From: Pachypanchax playfairii
Taxonomy: Eukaryota; Chordata; Actinopteri; Cyprinodontiformes; Aplocheilidae
Direction: 5' to 3'
Assembly (NCBI GenBank): GCA_006937955.1
Contig: SSNP01000042.1
Span: 610,954-674,953 of the forward strand
DNA: 64,000 nucleotides
Shown here: positions 38,899-49,444 of the stretch, piece by piece
Position numbering within the stretch: position 1 is the stretch's first letter
Layout of the letters: each line of letters begins with the position of its first letter
Program-made: the position numbers and the translations under genes
Notes under the pieces: generated by a model
Database searches by the model: none
What the model was told of the DNA's origin: nothing
Seen by the model: the letters and a program-made list of their open reading frames with translations, nothing else

Positions 38899-41800
38899 GA
38901 CGACAGATTTGGGATGTTGATGTATGATGTACTGAAACTTCACAGGAAGAAGCTCAGTCTTTGATCATGTAAGACAAGCAGACATGGGGTAAGAAGAGAA
39001 GACGGGCTGATTGAAGGAATGGAGAGATGGACGAAGAAGAAAAAAGTTCACTGGGGCCCAAAGAAAACAAGACCACCAGAGGATTGTAGGTTCTAGTCAG
39101 TTCCATGTGTTGTCAGTGTGTTTTCTTCTCATGTGTAACCAGTATACAGTAGTGAAAAACATGTTTTGGATGTTAGGATTCACAGTGAACAAGTTGAAAT
39201 AGACACACTCCTGCAGACACGTGCACGTACACCCTGTTCAGTAAACACACGCAGATACAAAGAGACGGAACCCTCTGAAATGGAGGCTGTGTCCGTCTAA
39301 AAGAAATATATTTTACAATCCGTGAGATGATTCAAAGGAGATCACTCTGTTTTTTATTTTGAGATTTTTAAGTTGAGTATAGCCAGATATTGTCTGTTAT
39401 TTCTCTGCTTCAAAAGCAAAAAAAATATTGATAATCCAAAAATAAAAAAAACAATTAAAACAGATGAGAAATGAATCAGCTCCTCAAAATGCTAATAAAT
39501 GTTTTCATATGTTTAAATTACATTTATGATTCTTCATGTTCTGGTCAGTTATGATTCGGGCCTGCTTTGCATGTTTGATAACCCACCTCCAGCTCAGCTC
39601 CTCTTCCTCATGCTTCATCTGATTTAATCAGTGTCATGTTTGTAATTGATGCCTTGTCTTCGGTTCCTACTGGGTGAGTGATGTTGCTCTTCTACATGCA
39701 CACAAGGAGGGACAGTAATAAGGAAATGTAAACAAATAAGCAGTCTGATGTCAACAACATCAAAAACAGAGGAAATAAAAAGTCTGATATTAAATAAACA
39801 GTTCAGATTATCGTGGAAAGACATAAGTAAAAATTTACTTATTGGATGTGATGGATTTCTGGGCCCTCAGGCCACACTGTGAGAAACTGACATACCAGTT
39901 TAATCAGGTTACCTACATGTATTCAAGACTATCTCAGAAAACCACTCACTCAACACAGTTCTATGCTGTTTCCACCAAAATCACCAGGTTTTAGGCTCAT
40001 TTTGGATGAAACAGTTCAAAGTTCAAAAGCAGCTTGACAAGTGCAGCTTTGAAGACACATGCTTGTGCTTGACAGCTCTGCCTAATCCAGATGTTTTTCT
40101 CTCCGAAAATCTATTTCCCATCCAAAAAAATTGAGCAAAAGTTAGCAGCAGCAATGCATCTTAAACGTGACTAAGACTGAGGGTCATCAAATCATTCTGT
40201 GTGAGTCACATCAGTGCGTCCAGTCTGGTTCCACATCTGGAGTTTTTTACCACTGTGGGTCTGTTTCCACACTCTTATCAAACTGTATTGAATGCAGTTC
40301 AGATATGTTTATTATTGGAGGTTGAAATATTGGCAGCTTAACAATCGAGTACAGAGAGCAGGTTTCCAAATCAATGTGAAACAACCACATTCGTCCCACT
40401 GTCACCCTAAAAAACCATGAGAGATTGTACATCAGTATGAAGGTGGTTGTGAGTAAGATAGCATACATATGAGGACACGGGGTAAAGAAAAATATATTTT
40501 ACATATTTTCAGGCAAGGACAAGAATAAAATGAATTCAATGGAGAGCAAGAGGAGAGGAGAAGAGCTTATATTCTGTTTTCATTGATTTTTATTAGGAAT
40601 GAATAAACATTTATGTGACATGACTCTGATCAAGCCCATCAACACAGTGAGTGAGGGGCTGCAATGACCGAGCAGCATCCAAACAAATTAAAATGACTGT
40701 TTTTGCACAGTTAGTAAGTCATACTGCTTCCAGCTGTTGTGAAAAATCAAGTTCTCCTTCTCTGTTTAATGTTTTTTAAATGTTTTCATTTATTTAATAT
40801 AATTCTAAAAGAGCAATTCTCTGGTAAAATTTCTGTGGAGATGTCATGAACAACTAATTCACCACCTGTTGTACGTAGATAAGGCAGCTGGAGACGGAGT
40901 TAAACTGAGGAGACATAAAATATCCATCAACAGCATCATAGTTTGTATTATAGCAACAAAATGAAGGTCCAAACACAAGATTTGACTTGTGTTATGTGAA
41001 TCCGTCAGTTATAATAACAAGAATTATGTTTCCTCAATCAGTGTCCAGTGTAGCTATTAAAGCTGCAGGTCAAGACCTTTTTGCTGCTCCAACCAGATTC
41101 TAAAAGCTGACAATAGAAAGATCTTTTCAGACTATAGAAGTTGGTTTTGAGCACATTACAGCAATAATAATAATAAATACAACACAGAGAGTAAATACAG
41201 CAGAGTGAAAGAAGATCAACAACAAAGGGATTAGCATTAGGACTACGTTACTTCTAACAGCACCCACCTGGAGTCAGCTGCTCAGGATTTGCAAGACAGA
41301 CAGGTTTAAGGTGGTTCTGCACTAACCATGAAGGCCTAACTAGACCAATGGTGTTTTGACAGAATAGAGCCAACTTTCCAATTCAGACAGCTTCACTTCC
41401 AAAGTTTAAAAAAACCTGTATTTGTTACATGTTTCATTATTACGGATGCAAAGTTGTAACTAAACATCTCGCACAGAGCAAACAAAGACTGGAGAGGGAG
41501 GGAGAGAGAGAAGCTGTGCTAAACTAAGCTACGCAAGGTAGTAAACCTTAACACTAATAAAAAGTGTTGAAAGAGCCAAGATTTCATCAAAAGAATAAAG
41601 TAAATGGAGAAAAACTGTAAATAAAAATACCTATGGGCTGATGGGAGAATATAAAACATGTAGAAATGCCACTAAAAAGCTCAGAGACCCAGTGGAACAA
41701 ACAATCAAACAGCACACAATCTGCCTTACAGTGAACACATCCAGGATCTTGTAATGGACTGGTGACCTGTGCAGGACGTGTCCTGCCTTTTACCCACTGA

Positions 41801-44800
41801 AAGTAGGTCAGATCCACTCTAAGTGATTCTCTAATGGATTAAAGAACAAAGAAAATAGGTGGATGAAGGAAGAGTAAACTACAGCATTGCCTGGGGAGAC
41901 AGAACGTCTACTAACAAATAAAGATTTTTTAAAAACAGTTTGCTTTTGAGATTTCACTAATGTTCACTTCTTTTCTTCGGTCCTTTGTGGTCCATGAACA
42001 CTCATATAAATACACACATAAACACACAGTTGTTCATCCGCTCCCTACAGTGACCCAGCCTATCCCACACACCCCTGGGGCTATAACCCACGATCCAGTG
42101 GAACTGTACTCTGAGTAACCGTGTTTTCACAACCGCTCCCAGTCCTCCATCCACAAACATACAGAACCACAGAACACATGTACCGCATTACACTCTCATT
42201 AGCTCACACATAAACACATGCAACAAAGTCTACCTCAAAATGAAAGGAGTCTAATAACAAAATACAATGTCGGTAAACTCAGAAAATATTACATGTTTGT
42301 GTTAATTCAGGGACTTTCTAACCTGTTCTGGTCAACAAACCCTGCTGAATAATAAATCCATCTTTTGTTGCAATTTGTATCAACAAGTTCAGCTTTTTGT
42401 TTTTGATTTACTCAGTTGACCAACACTGTAATCAACAGGTGTCGACACTGTATCAGTCATTGTCGCAGGCCGTTCCAGTAAAAGAGACGATTCTCTGCAT
42501 CAGCTGGTTTTCTCACAGCTTTCACTTCCACAAGGAGACAAAACATAAGTAACCTGTTACACAAACAGCCTGTACAAAATGGGAACAAACTGGTTTTTCC
42601 TGGAATGTCCTTGAGATTCCTTACAGTCAACTTTTTGCTGATAATCAGAACAAAAACACAATAGAAATTAAATTCTTTAAAGAGTTCGGATTTCATTTCT
42701 GCAAATCAAAGACATCAAATTCTAAACATCTTGGGCTTTTCTTATTTCTAAAAGGTGAAAAGGTTTTGAATTTACAATCTATCATTTTGTTCTAACTCCA
42801 AACTAAAACACATTTTTAAGGATGACTAGACGTCCACCCCATTGCCACAGAAAATCAACACACTGCATGTTATTTTCTTCTTGAGTAACATTTAGGTGAA
42901 CAGCTGTCTTGTGGGTCCAACTATGTCCTGGAGCCTGGAGATGGATACGAGTGGGAGGAGTGGGGGCAGACACCTGTTCATTTGTATGATAGCATTGTTT
43001 CAGTATTCCCCCAAAGTGCCAAACAAATACCTTTAATCCCATCTGCTTTATATTGTCTCAGTTATTTGTAACATAAGCTTAAAAACAGCAAATGAGATGA
43101 CGGTTGTCGACAGTCTTCTTAATCTGAATCATATCCGTAATGCCCTTTAAGTTTCACATCACTCATGATTCAAAAACAAATAAGGGACATTTTTCATCTT
43201 TTTGATGTTGCTTTTAGATGAGTGTCAAGTCAGTTTAGTAAATAATTCAGTAAATAGAGAAGAATCTACAGTGCAAATCCTTTGTTTTCCTCTACTGGAG
43301 GACAGAAGAATTACACAGACACATCTTCCTTAATTGTTTCTTTAAAAAAAATCCTCTGAGTAGAAAAGATGTATTTGTGTGACAGTCCGATGTCACTTTG
43401 TGTTAACAGCAACTTCAACATGTGGTTTGTGTTTATTCTTCGTGTTTCGTGAGTTTATCATGATGTGTGATTTTGTTTCATACTTGAGAAGAGGGTGTAC
43501 AAACTTTCTGGCCCTCCTTTTCATCTCTTGCTCTACTGACGCCTCCCATGTGGGCCACAGGCATTTGTTAACTGGGAAACAGATCCTTCAAACCTCAATG
43601 CAGCGATGGATCGCCCTTCAATATGAGTCATTTAGACTCTTGCCTGAGCCAGACTACCAAATGGACACGCCTACGTGTGTCCTTGACATCCTTCATCCCA
43701 AAGTGTGACTTACCAGCAGCCTGCCGTGGGGCTGGACAAGGTTCGACAATGAGCCGCGTGAGGACGTTCAGTTTGGGGCGTTGTGGATGATGACTTCCTG
43801 TCTGGGCTCAAAATAAGGAGCTCAGTCTTCAACATGATGTAATGGGCTCACCCTGTAAACTTTTCCTGAGAATAAAGTCCACAACCCTTGACATGATGTG
43901 TGCCAAGTAGATAAATCAATGTAACTGTACCTAATATGGTTGATTTCCTTGAATTGTAGCAGAATAAACAGTTTTGATGATGTCACAGCACAGACTCTGT
44001 TTGCTTTTCCTCTTAGGCTTCATACATCTACAACCATCTCACTGAAGCTTTGTATTGTACACAACTAGTTTGCAAAACAACAGGTTTGAGCAGCGTTATG
44101 ATCAGTTGGGATTTTCAGACTTAAAAAGAAAGAGGGACGTGTTTGTAATCTCTTTAAATATTATCATATGATATGCAAACATATATCACATGTCTTCTAT
44201 GGGAAAAGTCCAAAAGAAGAGAGTCACAGAGTTGAGTTTTTATTCCACGGTTGAAAAGTTCTCCTCATCTGGTTATAATAAAGATCCGTCCGACCCACCG
44301 GCTCTTCTTTATGGTATTGCTGGAGTCAACCTCCAGATGTTGGACTCAAACTTTGAACATTCCAACTACTAGTCTACTTACTGCCCTGACAATAATATAA
44401 ACATGCACATTGAACATTGCACACACACACATTCTCACACACAGCGAAGTTCAAAGCCATGCCAGAGGGGAGCAGGTGGCCAGAAACAACAGACAACTGC
44501 AGGAGGCTGCAGTGTAGTTCTTCATCCACAAAAAACTGACTAAACAGAAGCTGTTGTTGTTCAGAACTTGTATTAATTCAAGTATCTTATTTTTATTTCT
44601 TGAATAATTTAAGATTTTTAGTTGTATTGATATATTATGCTGGGCAGAGGCATTTTTCTGTCGACTGAAGAGGAGAAATTTTTTTAAGTTTTACTTCATC
44701 AAACTTAAAAAAAAAAAAGAAATCCTAACATGCCGCCTAGTCTCGATGTTTTACCCATGAGGTCACTGCCTGATTCTTCACAGTGGTATGAGAAAATAGA

Positions 44801-45130
44801 AAGTACATGCTGCGAGTCCGTTGTCTCAGATGAACACATCTGTTAACGCTGCTGTTTCAGATAAAATTTTTTTTTAAAAACTAAACGTCTGTTCACTTAG
44901 AAAACTCACACAGAGACAGCTGAGTACCGTGTCACACATTTCCTGAACATTTTCACAATGACGTGGTGGAGTCCCAAAAACAAAACTTCAGATGACGATT
45001 TTTACCACATTAACATCCGTGTCTGGACTCAATATCTTCAAAAATTGCTGAGGTCATTCAGGGATGTTTTTAAATCACCAATCTAGTTAAGTAGTTTCCT
45101 AGAGACACACACACACATCTATATATAAAG
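38080..45130. other. Gene-poor intergenic tract
   Basis: About 7 kb without a recognisable gene. It includes a (TG)n tract at about 38866-38895, an AAAT tract near 38713-38727, and a degraded piece of a common teleost dispersed repeat near 41740-41870. A 109-codon open frame at 43379-43708, followed by an AATAAA near 43872, could belong to an unknown transcript, but nothing in it is recognisable. Confidence 0.45.
41740..41870 (+). repeat. Degraded 3' part of a common teleost dispersed repeat
   Basis: The text around 41752-41812 (GTAATGGACTGGTGACCTGT, then TGTCCTGCC and CCCACTGA) and the ending near GGTGGATGAAGG match the remembered 3' half of the abundant fish repeat whose 5' half begins GGCTGCACGGTGGTG. 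That 5' half is seen better at 48789. The identification is from memory of the family pattern. Confidence 0.5.
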
Positions 45131-45329
45131 ACATAAATGGTCATATTAATCTATCAAATACTTGTTGCCAGTATTTACCATTTTATCCCTTTTCAGTACA
45201 CAAACAGACAAAAACCTTCCCAGCTGCAGGTCACTCAGTGGGATGGAGCACATGAAGGAAATAAAAATGACCCCATCAGTTTACCGAATCCTGACACACA
45301 GTATGTGTTTTTAAGGATATTGCTTGAGC

Positions 45330-46110
45330 AGTGCTATCTTACACAACTGGTGCTCTAAAACTTTCATGTACTTTTCATAATTGATGGAGCCTTTCCAGAT
45401 GTTTGATCTGCCCACCCCACAATTACTGATGAAACCCCATACCATCAGAAATGCAGTGTTTGAACTGTCTGCTGATAACAAGCCGAATGGTTCTTCTCCT
45501 TTTCTGTTTGCAGGACATGGTTTCTATGGATTCAACAAATCATTTGGACAAAATCCGCTACTTTTCTTCAGACCATTTTAAATGAGTTTTGGTCCAGAGA
45601 AGACACCAGCCTCTCTGGATGGCGTTTACATTGGACTTCTTCTTATGATCTATCTTAAACTGTGTCTGTAGATCACGTGATGATCTGTGTTGACAGACGT
45701 GATACCTGGAAGTGTTCTGGAATCAATGCTGTGATGTCCAGTAGAGAATCAGGTCTGTTTTTAATGCAGTTCTGCCTCAGGGCCCAAAAATCATAAGCAT
45801 CTTTGACCTTTGACCTTGCCCCTTGTGCACAGAGATTCCTCCTCATTCTCAGAATCCTTTGATCATATTATTCACTGTACATGGTTCAAAGTCTTCCCAA
45901 TTTTACATTTAGGAACATTTTTTCTCCATTTTTAGATGCAATCTGTCACTAATTGGTGAACCTCTACCCGTCTTTACATCAGAGAGTCTCGGACTCTGTA
46001 AAATATCTCTTTTAAAATCAGTTATGTTACTGACTTGATGCCAATTAACATAATTAGTTGTCAAATGTTTCTCCAGTTGATTCTGAGTGGTGCCACTTTT
46101 AGCCATTTTG
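45330..46110 (-). mobile_element. Decayed DDE-type DNA transposon remnant
   Basis: Read on the minus strand, the part near 45340-45480 gives SNCGVGRSNIWKGSIN followed by a YEKYMKVLEHQL-like stretch. This resembles the middle of Tc1-like transposases, around the glycine-rich box and the segment before the second aspartate. The adjoining stretch to 46110 matches the style of the same dispersed fish element, but its reading frame is broken by stops. No terminal repeats were identified. It is a dead interspersed copy. Confidence 0.55.
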
Positions 46111-46373
46111 CTTCACGTCTTGCCATCAAAGACAAAAAGAGCAAATGTTATCCTTTATTATTATTCTTTTTATTAATATATACAAATATAATGTATAAAT
46201 ACAATTATATTATATATATTTACGTATATATATTATATATATATGTATTGTCTATATTATTATATAAATATTTTTATACATATAATATTATATGCAAATA
46301 TTATTATTATTATATGTTATCCTTTGTTATCCTCTTCAGAACACAGTAACTCGACAACAGAGTGTCTTTTAGT

Positions 46374-46820
46374 CAGAAGCACAGACCGCTACAGGAGATC
46401 CTTCCTGTCCACAGATAGAACCCGCTACAGGAGACCCGTCCTGTCCACAGATAGAACCCGCTACAGGAGACCCTTCCTGTCCACAGATAGAACCCTCTAC
46501 AGGAGATCCTTCCTGTCCACAGATAGAACCCTCTACAGGAGACCCTTCCTGTCCACAGATAGAACCCGCTACAGGAGATCCTTCCTGTCCACAGATAGAA
46601 CCCGCTACAGGAGATCCTTCCTGTCCACATCTAGAACCTTCTACAGGAGATCCTTCCTGTCCACAGCTAGAACCTTCTACAGGAGATCCTTCCTGTCCAC
46701 AGCTAGAACCTTCTACAGGAGATCCTTCCTGTCCACATCTAGAACCCTCTACAGGAGATCCTTCCTGTCCACAGCTAGAACCCTCTACAGGAGATCCTTC
46801 CTGTCCACACCTAGAACCCT
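46374..46820. repeat. 36-bp minisatellite, about 12 copies
   Basis: The unit reads approximately ACAGATAGAACCCGCTACAG followed by GAGATCCTTCCTGTCC, repeated about 12 times with a few point variants (CGC, CTC or TTC at the variable codon). The unit length is a multiple of three and lacks stops, so both strands stay open: the plus-strand frame 46243-46881 and a minus-strand frame 46373-46630. No start context, splice signals or domain support a gene. Confidence 0.95.
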
Positions 46821-46910
46821 ACAATGGCTCCCTGAAGAAGAACTGAGCTACAACAACACTTCATTTCCCTTCAGGGATTAAATAAATTATTTCTGATTTG
46901 ACTTGATTAG
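46821..46910 (+). repeat. Retroposon-like tail next to the minisatellite
   Basis: The sequence CATTTCCCTTCAGGGATTAA followed by ATAAATTATTTCTGATTTGA resembles the 3' tails of fish retroposons, which end in a short palindrome, an AATAAA-like signal and simple TGATT units. Only the tail is present; the body would be the minisatellite or lost sequence. The identification is tentative. Confidence 0.35.
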
Positions 46911-46989
46911 ATTTGTAAATCATCAAATCCTTATTTAATTTCCATTCTCCAAAGCATACCAAGTTTTGGGCATATGATGTTTTATATTT

Positions 46990-47017
46990 TATAATGTAAA
47001 GTTATTTTTAACCTTGG

Positions 47018-47048
<31 letters not shown>

Positions 47049-47540
47049 TCCTAAGAAATAAGGATTTAATATAAACCATCCTCTTGATTACTTTTGTCTA
47101 CAATACTATGGTAATTAGCATTTATTATCCCATAAACTACTTAGTCTTTGGTGCAAAATGTATTTAGTGGTAAACAGATTGAAAGAACTCATGGTAACAC
47201 TACAGTGTTTCCTCAAAACATTTACAGATACTCGTTTATTCTTGATCTCTCTCCCTCTCTCTCTCTCTCACACACACACACACCCACAAGTTTGTTTTGG
47301 TATCCTTATGGGGACCGTCCATTGACTTCCATTGATTTTAGTAACTAGATTTATACCTAACCCAAACCCTTTTACTAACCTTAACCATTACTGATCTATA
47401 ACTAACCCTAAGACTAACTAAAACTCTATTCACACCATACCTATAAACCTAACCCCTTATGGGGACCAGGCTTCGGTCCCCACAAGAACCCTCGGACCCC
47501 AGAAGGATAGTAAATGTCTGGAAACTGGTCCTCAGGAGGT
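46990..47540. repeat. Dispersed repeat with CTAACCC-like core, preceded by a poly-T/poly-G tract
   Basis: A T-run then a G-run occupies 47021-47048. From about 47287 to 47540 the text GGTATCCTTATGGGGACCGT, then degenerate CTAACC units, then TTATGGGGACCAGGCTTCGG and CCCCACAAG forms an imperfect inverted structure flanked by CA tracts (47266-47283 and 47555-47572). This is a familiar interspersed repeat of fish genomes. The core resembles telomere repeats but is degenerate. Confidence 0.6.
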
Positions 47541-47574
47541 TAGAAAAACAAGAACACACACACACACACACAGA

Positions 47575-48785
47575 AGTCCAGTTAAACCCTCATAGTTTCA
47601 ATAAAAGCACATGGTTCACACTGATGCTTTGATCTCATTTCTCTCCCCGACTCATGCTGTTTCGAGAAATAGGTCCCACAGTTACATAAAGGGCCTTTCT
47701 ATGCTCGACCCTACCTCACTGTTGACGTATGCAACAAATGTGTGAGTGTGTATGTGGAGCACTGTTTTCCTTGACTTACAAGACAAACCTTTTGCCCCCC
47801 AAAACTCTATCAAATATCTAACCATTTCAAACTGGCATATCTCTTCCATAAATCAGCCAGGAATCCAGCAGCTTTACTGTCTGGAGAAACAGTTTTAGAG
47901 TGCTGTGGAATGGTCTGCAAACCCTCAGCCAATCCTCTCGACAATCCCAGATTCATTTTCCACGTGAAGGAGATAAAACGTTCTTGGCTGCAATAAGTAC
48001 TGGAGTACTTACTGTAATGGCGAAGAAGTCTGCCAGCAATGCAAGATGATTCGACATGCCTCTGGGAAACATCAGTGTTTATATATATATGAGTACATAT
48101 GTAACCTGCAACGTGCACTGGATAGCATTTATAAAAGGTCAAAAAAAAAGTTCAGATTTAATTTTCATATAATATGAAAAATTGATCAAATAACTTCTAT
48201 GGGAATCACCAAAACTCTCTTTTTGGCAACTGACACAAATTTGGTTAAAAAAATACTTTTAACTTTTATTTTGAATTGTTGCAGTCCAAACACTAAAAAA
48301 GTTATTATGTAGATTCATTAACTGATTATTGATGCTCTTTAACTTTAGTTAGTGCAGCCATTGTTTTGAAGAAGTACAAATTAGTTCTCCTTGAATGCAT
48401 AATAAAAATAATTGAACCATCAATTTAATTATTTATAGGTTCCCTGACAGATGAAATGAAACACATAGAATTTGAACATTTCCAGCATCTGCATTAACAG
48501 AAAGTTGTTTAGGATAAAGCGAGATCTGAACAGTGAGGCTTTACTGCCATCTGCTGCATGTCAGCGGAGCTGTAAGAGTGTGATGTTCTGTGTCGAGTCA
48601 GTGAAATAAAACCCACTTATCAACACTAACAAACCCACAGCTTTACAAATAGTATCGGTCTGGCTTGATTCAGTTCATCAAATGACAAAGATGGTGGCAT
48701 CACGTGGTGGAGACTGGAGGAAAAGAAGAACAAGGCAAAACTAAAACTTCATAATGTGAAAAGTTGCAAACAAAAGAATACTTCT
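47575..48785. other. Intergenic stretch without recognised features
   Basis: AT-rich sequence between two dispersed repeats. Small open frames, including 47810-48142 on the minus strand, have no recognisable motif. Confidence 0.45.
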
Positions 48786-48788
48786 GTA

Positions 48789-49125
48789 TTTTGGGCTGCA
48801 CGGTGGTGCAGTTGTTGTTGCCTTGCAGCAAGAAGGTCCTGGGAACCAGGTCTGGACCTTTCTGCTTAGAGTTTGCATGTTCTCCCCTGTGCATGTGCAG
48901 GTTTTCTCCAGCTTCCTCCCCACAGACCAAAAATATGCACAACAGGTTAATCGGTGACTCTAATTTGATCCCAGGTGTGAGAGTGTGTGAGAGGGGTTGT
49001 TTGTCTATATAAGTGGCCCTGTGATGGACTCACGTCCTGTCCAGGTCTGACCCCGCCTCTCAACCCAGTAACAGCTGGAGATAGACACCAGCTTTGTCCC
49101 CCTGAACATGAATTGTTGGAATAAG
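48789..49125 (+). repeat. Common teleost dispersed repeat (SINE/MITE-type)
   Basis: It begins GGGCTGCACGGTGGTGCAGT, continues with AGCAAGAAGGTCCTGGGAAC, GAGTTTGCATGTTCTCCCC and TTAATCGGTGACTCTAATTT, and ends with CCTGTCCAGGTCTGACCCCG and AGTAACAGCTGGAGATAG. This block order is that of a very abundant fish repeat remembered from many genomes. It has point changes throughout but is nearly full length. The small open frames in it are not genes. Confidence 0.75.
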
Positions 49126-49444
49126 TTTGACATGGTAGTTTCAATTTTAACTTTTATATTCTACTAATGCTCAAATCTGTCATTAATACTAGCTGTAAAG
49201 GCAATAAAACGTTGCGTCTTCATAAATTAAATCAGCTAGTATCAAATTCTTGATGTATTTATTTTCTCTGAACACGTTGGAACTGATCAATAAGACCGTT
49301 GCACATGATTGACTAATATTTGTGTCTGTTTGCTGGTTTCAACATCAGCGCTGAGCAACACAGCTTATCTCATCATTTACGGGATGTTGTCAGTTAAAAT
49401 AAACAAAAAATATCGAGAACAGCTTCTGAATTTCTTGTAGCCGG

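Noticed and set aside
42803..43042. Minus-strand frame ending in DFLWQWGGRLVILK
   Set aside because: It looked vaguely like repeated fish sequence, but I could not tie it to any family, so it is not called.
43379..43708. 109-codon open frame followed by an AATAAA
   Set aside because: Composition and context do not resemble a known protein; at best a non-coding transcript, which sequence alone cannot show.
46374..46820. Regularly spaced repeats as a CRISPR-like array
   Set aside because: The units are contiguous with no unique spacers, and the genome is vertebrate.
46243..46881. 212-codon frame as a novel basic repeat protein
   Set aside because: It arises because the 36-bp satellite unit is a multiple of three without stops; both strands are open and the flanks are AT-rich non-coding sequence.
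47340..47460. CTAACCC-rich tract as an interstitial telomere
   Set aside because: The units are degenerate and lie inside a known style of dispersed repeat with TATGGGGACC flanks, so it is not a true telomeric array.
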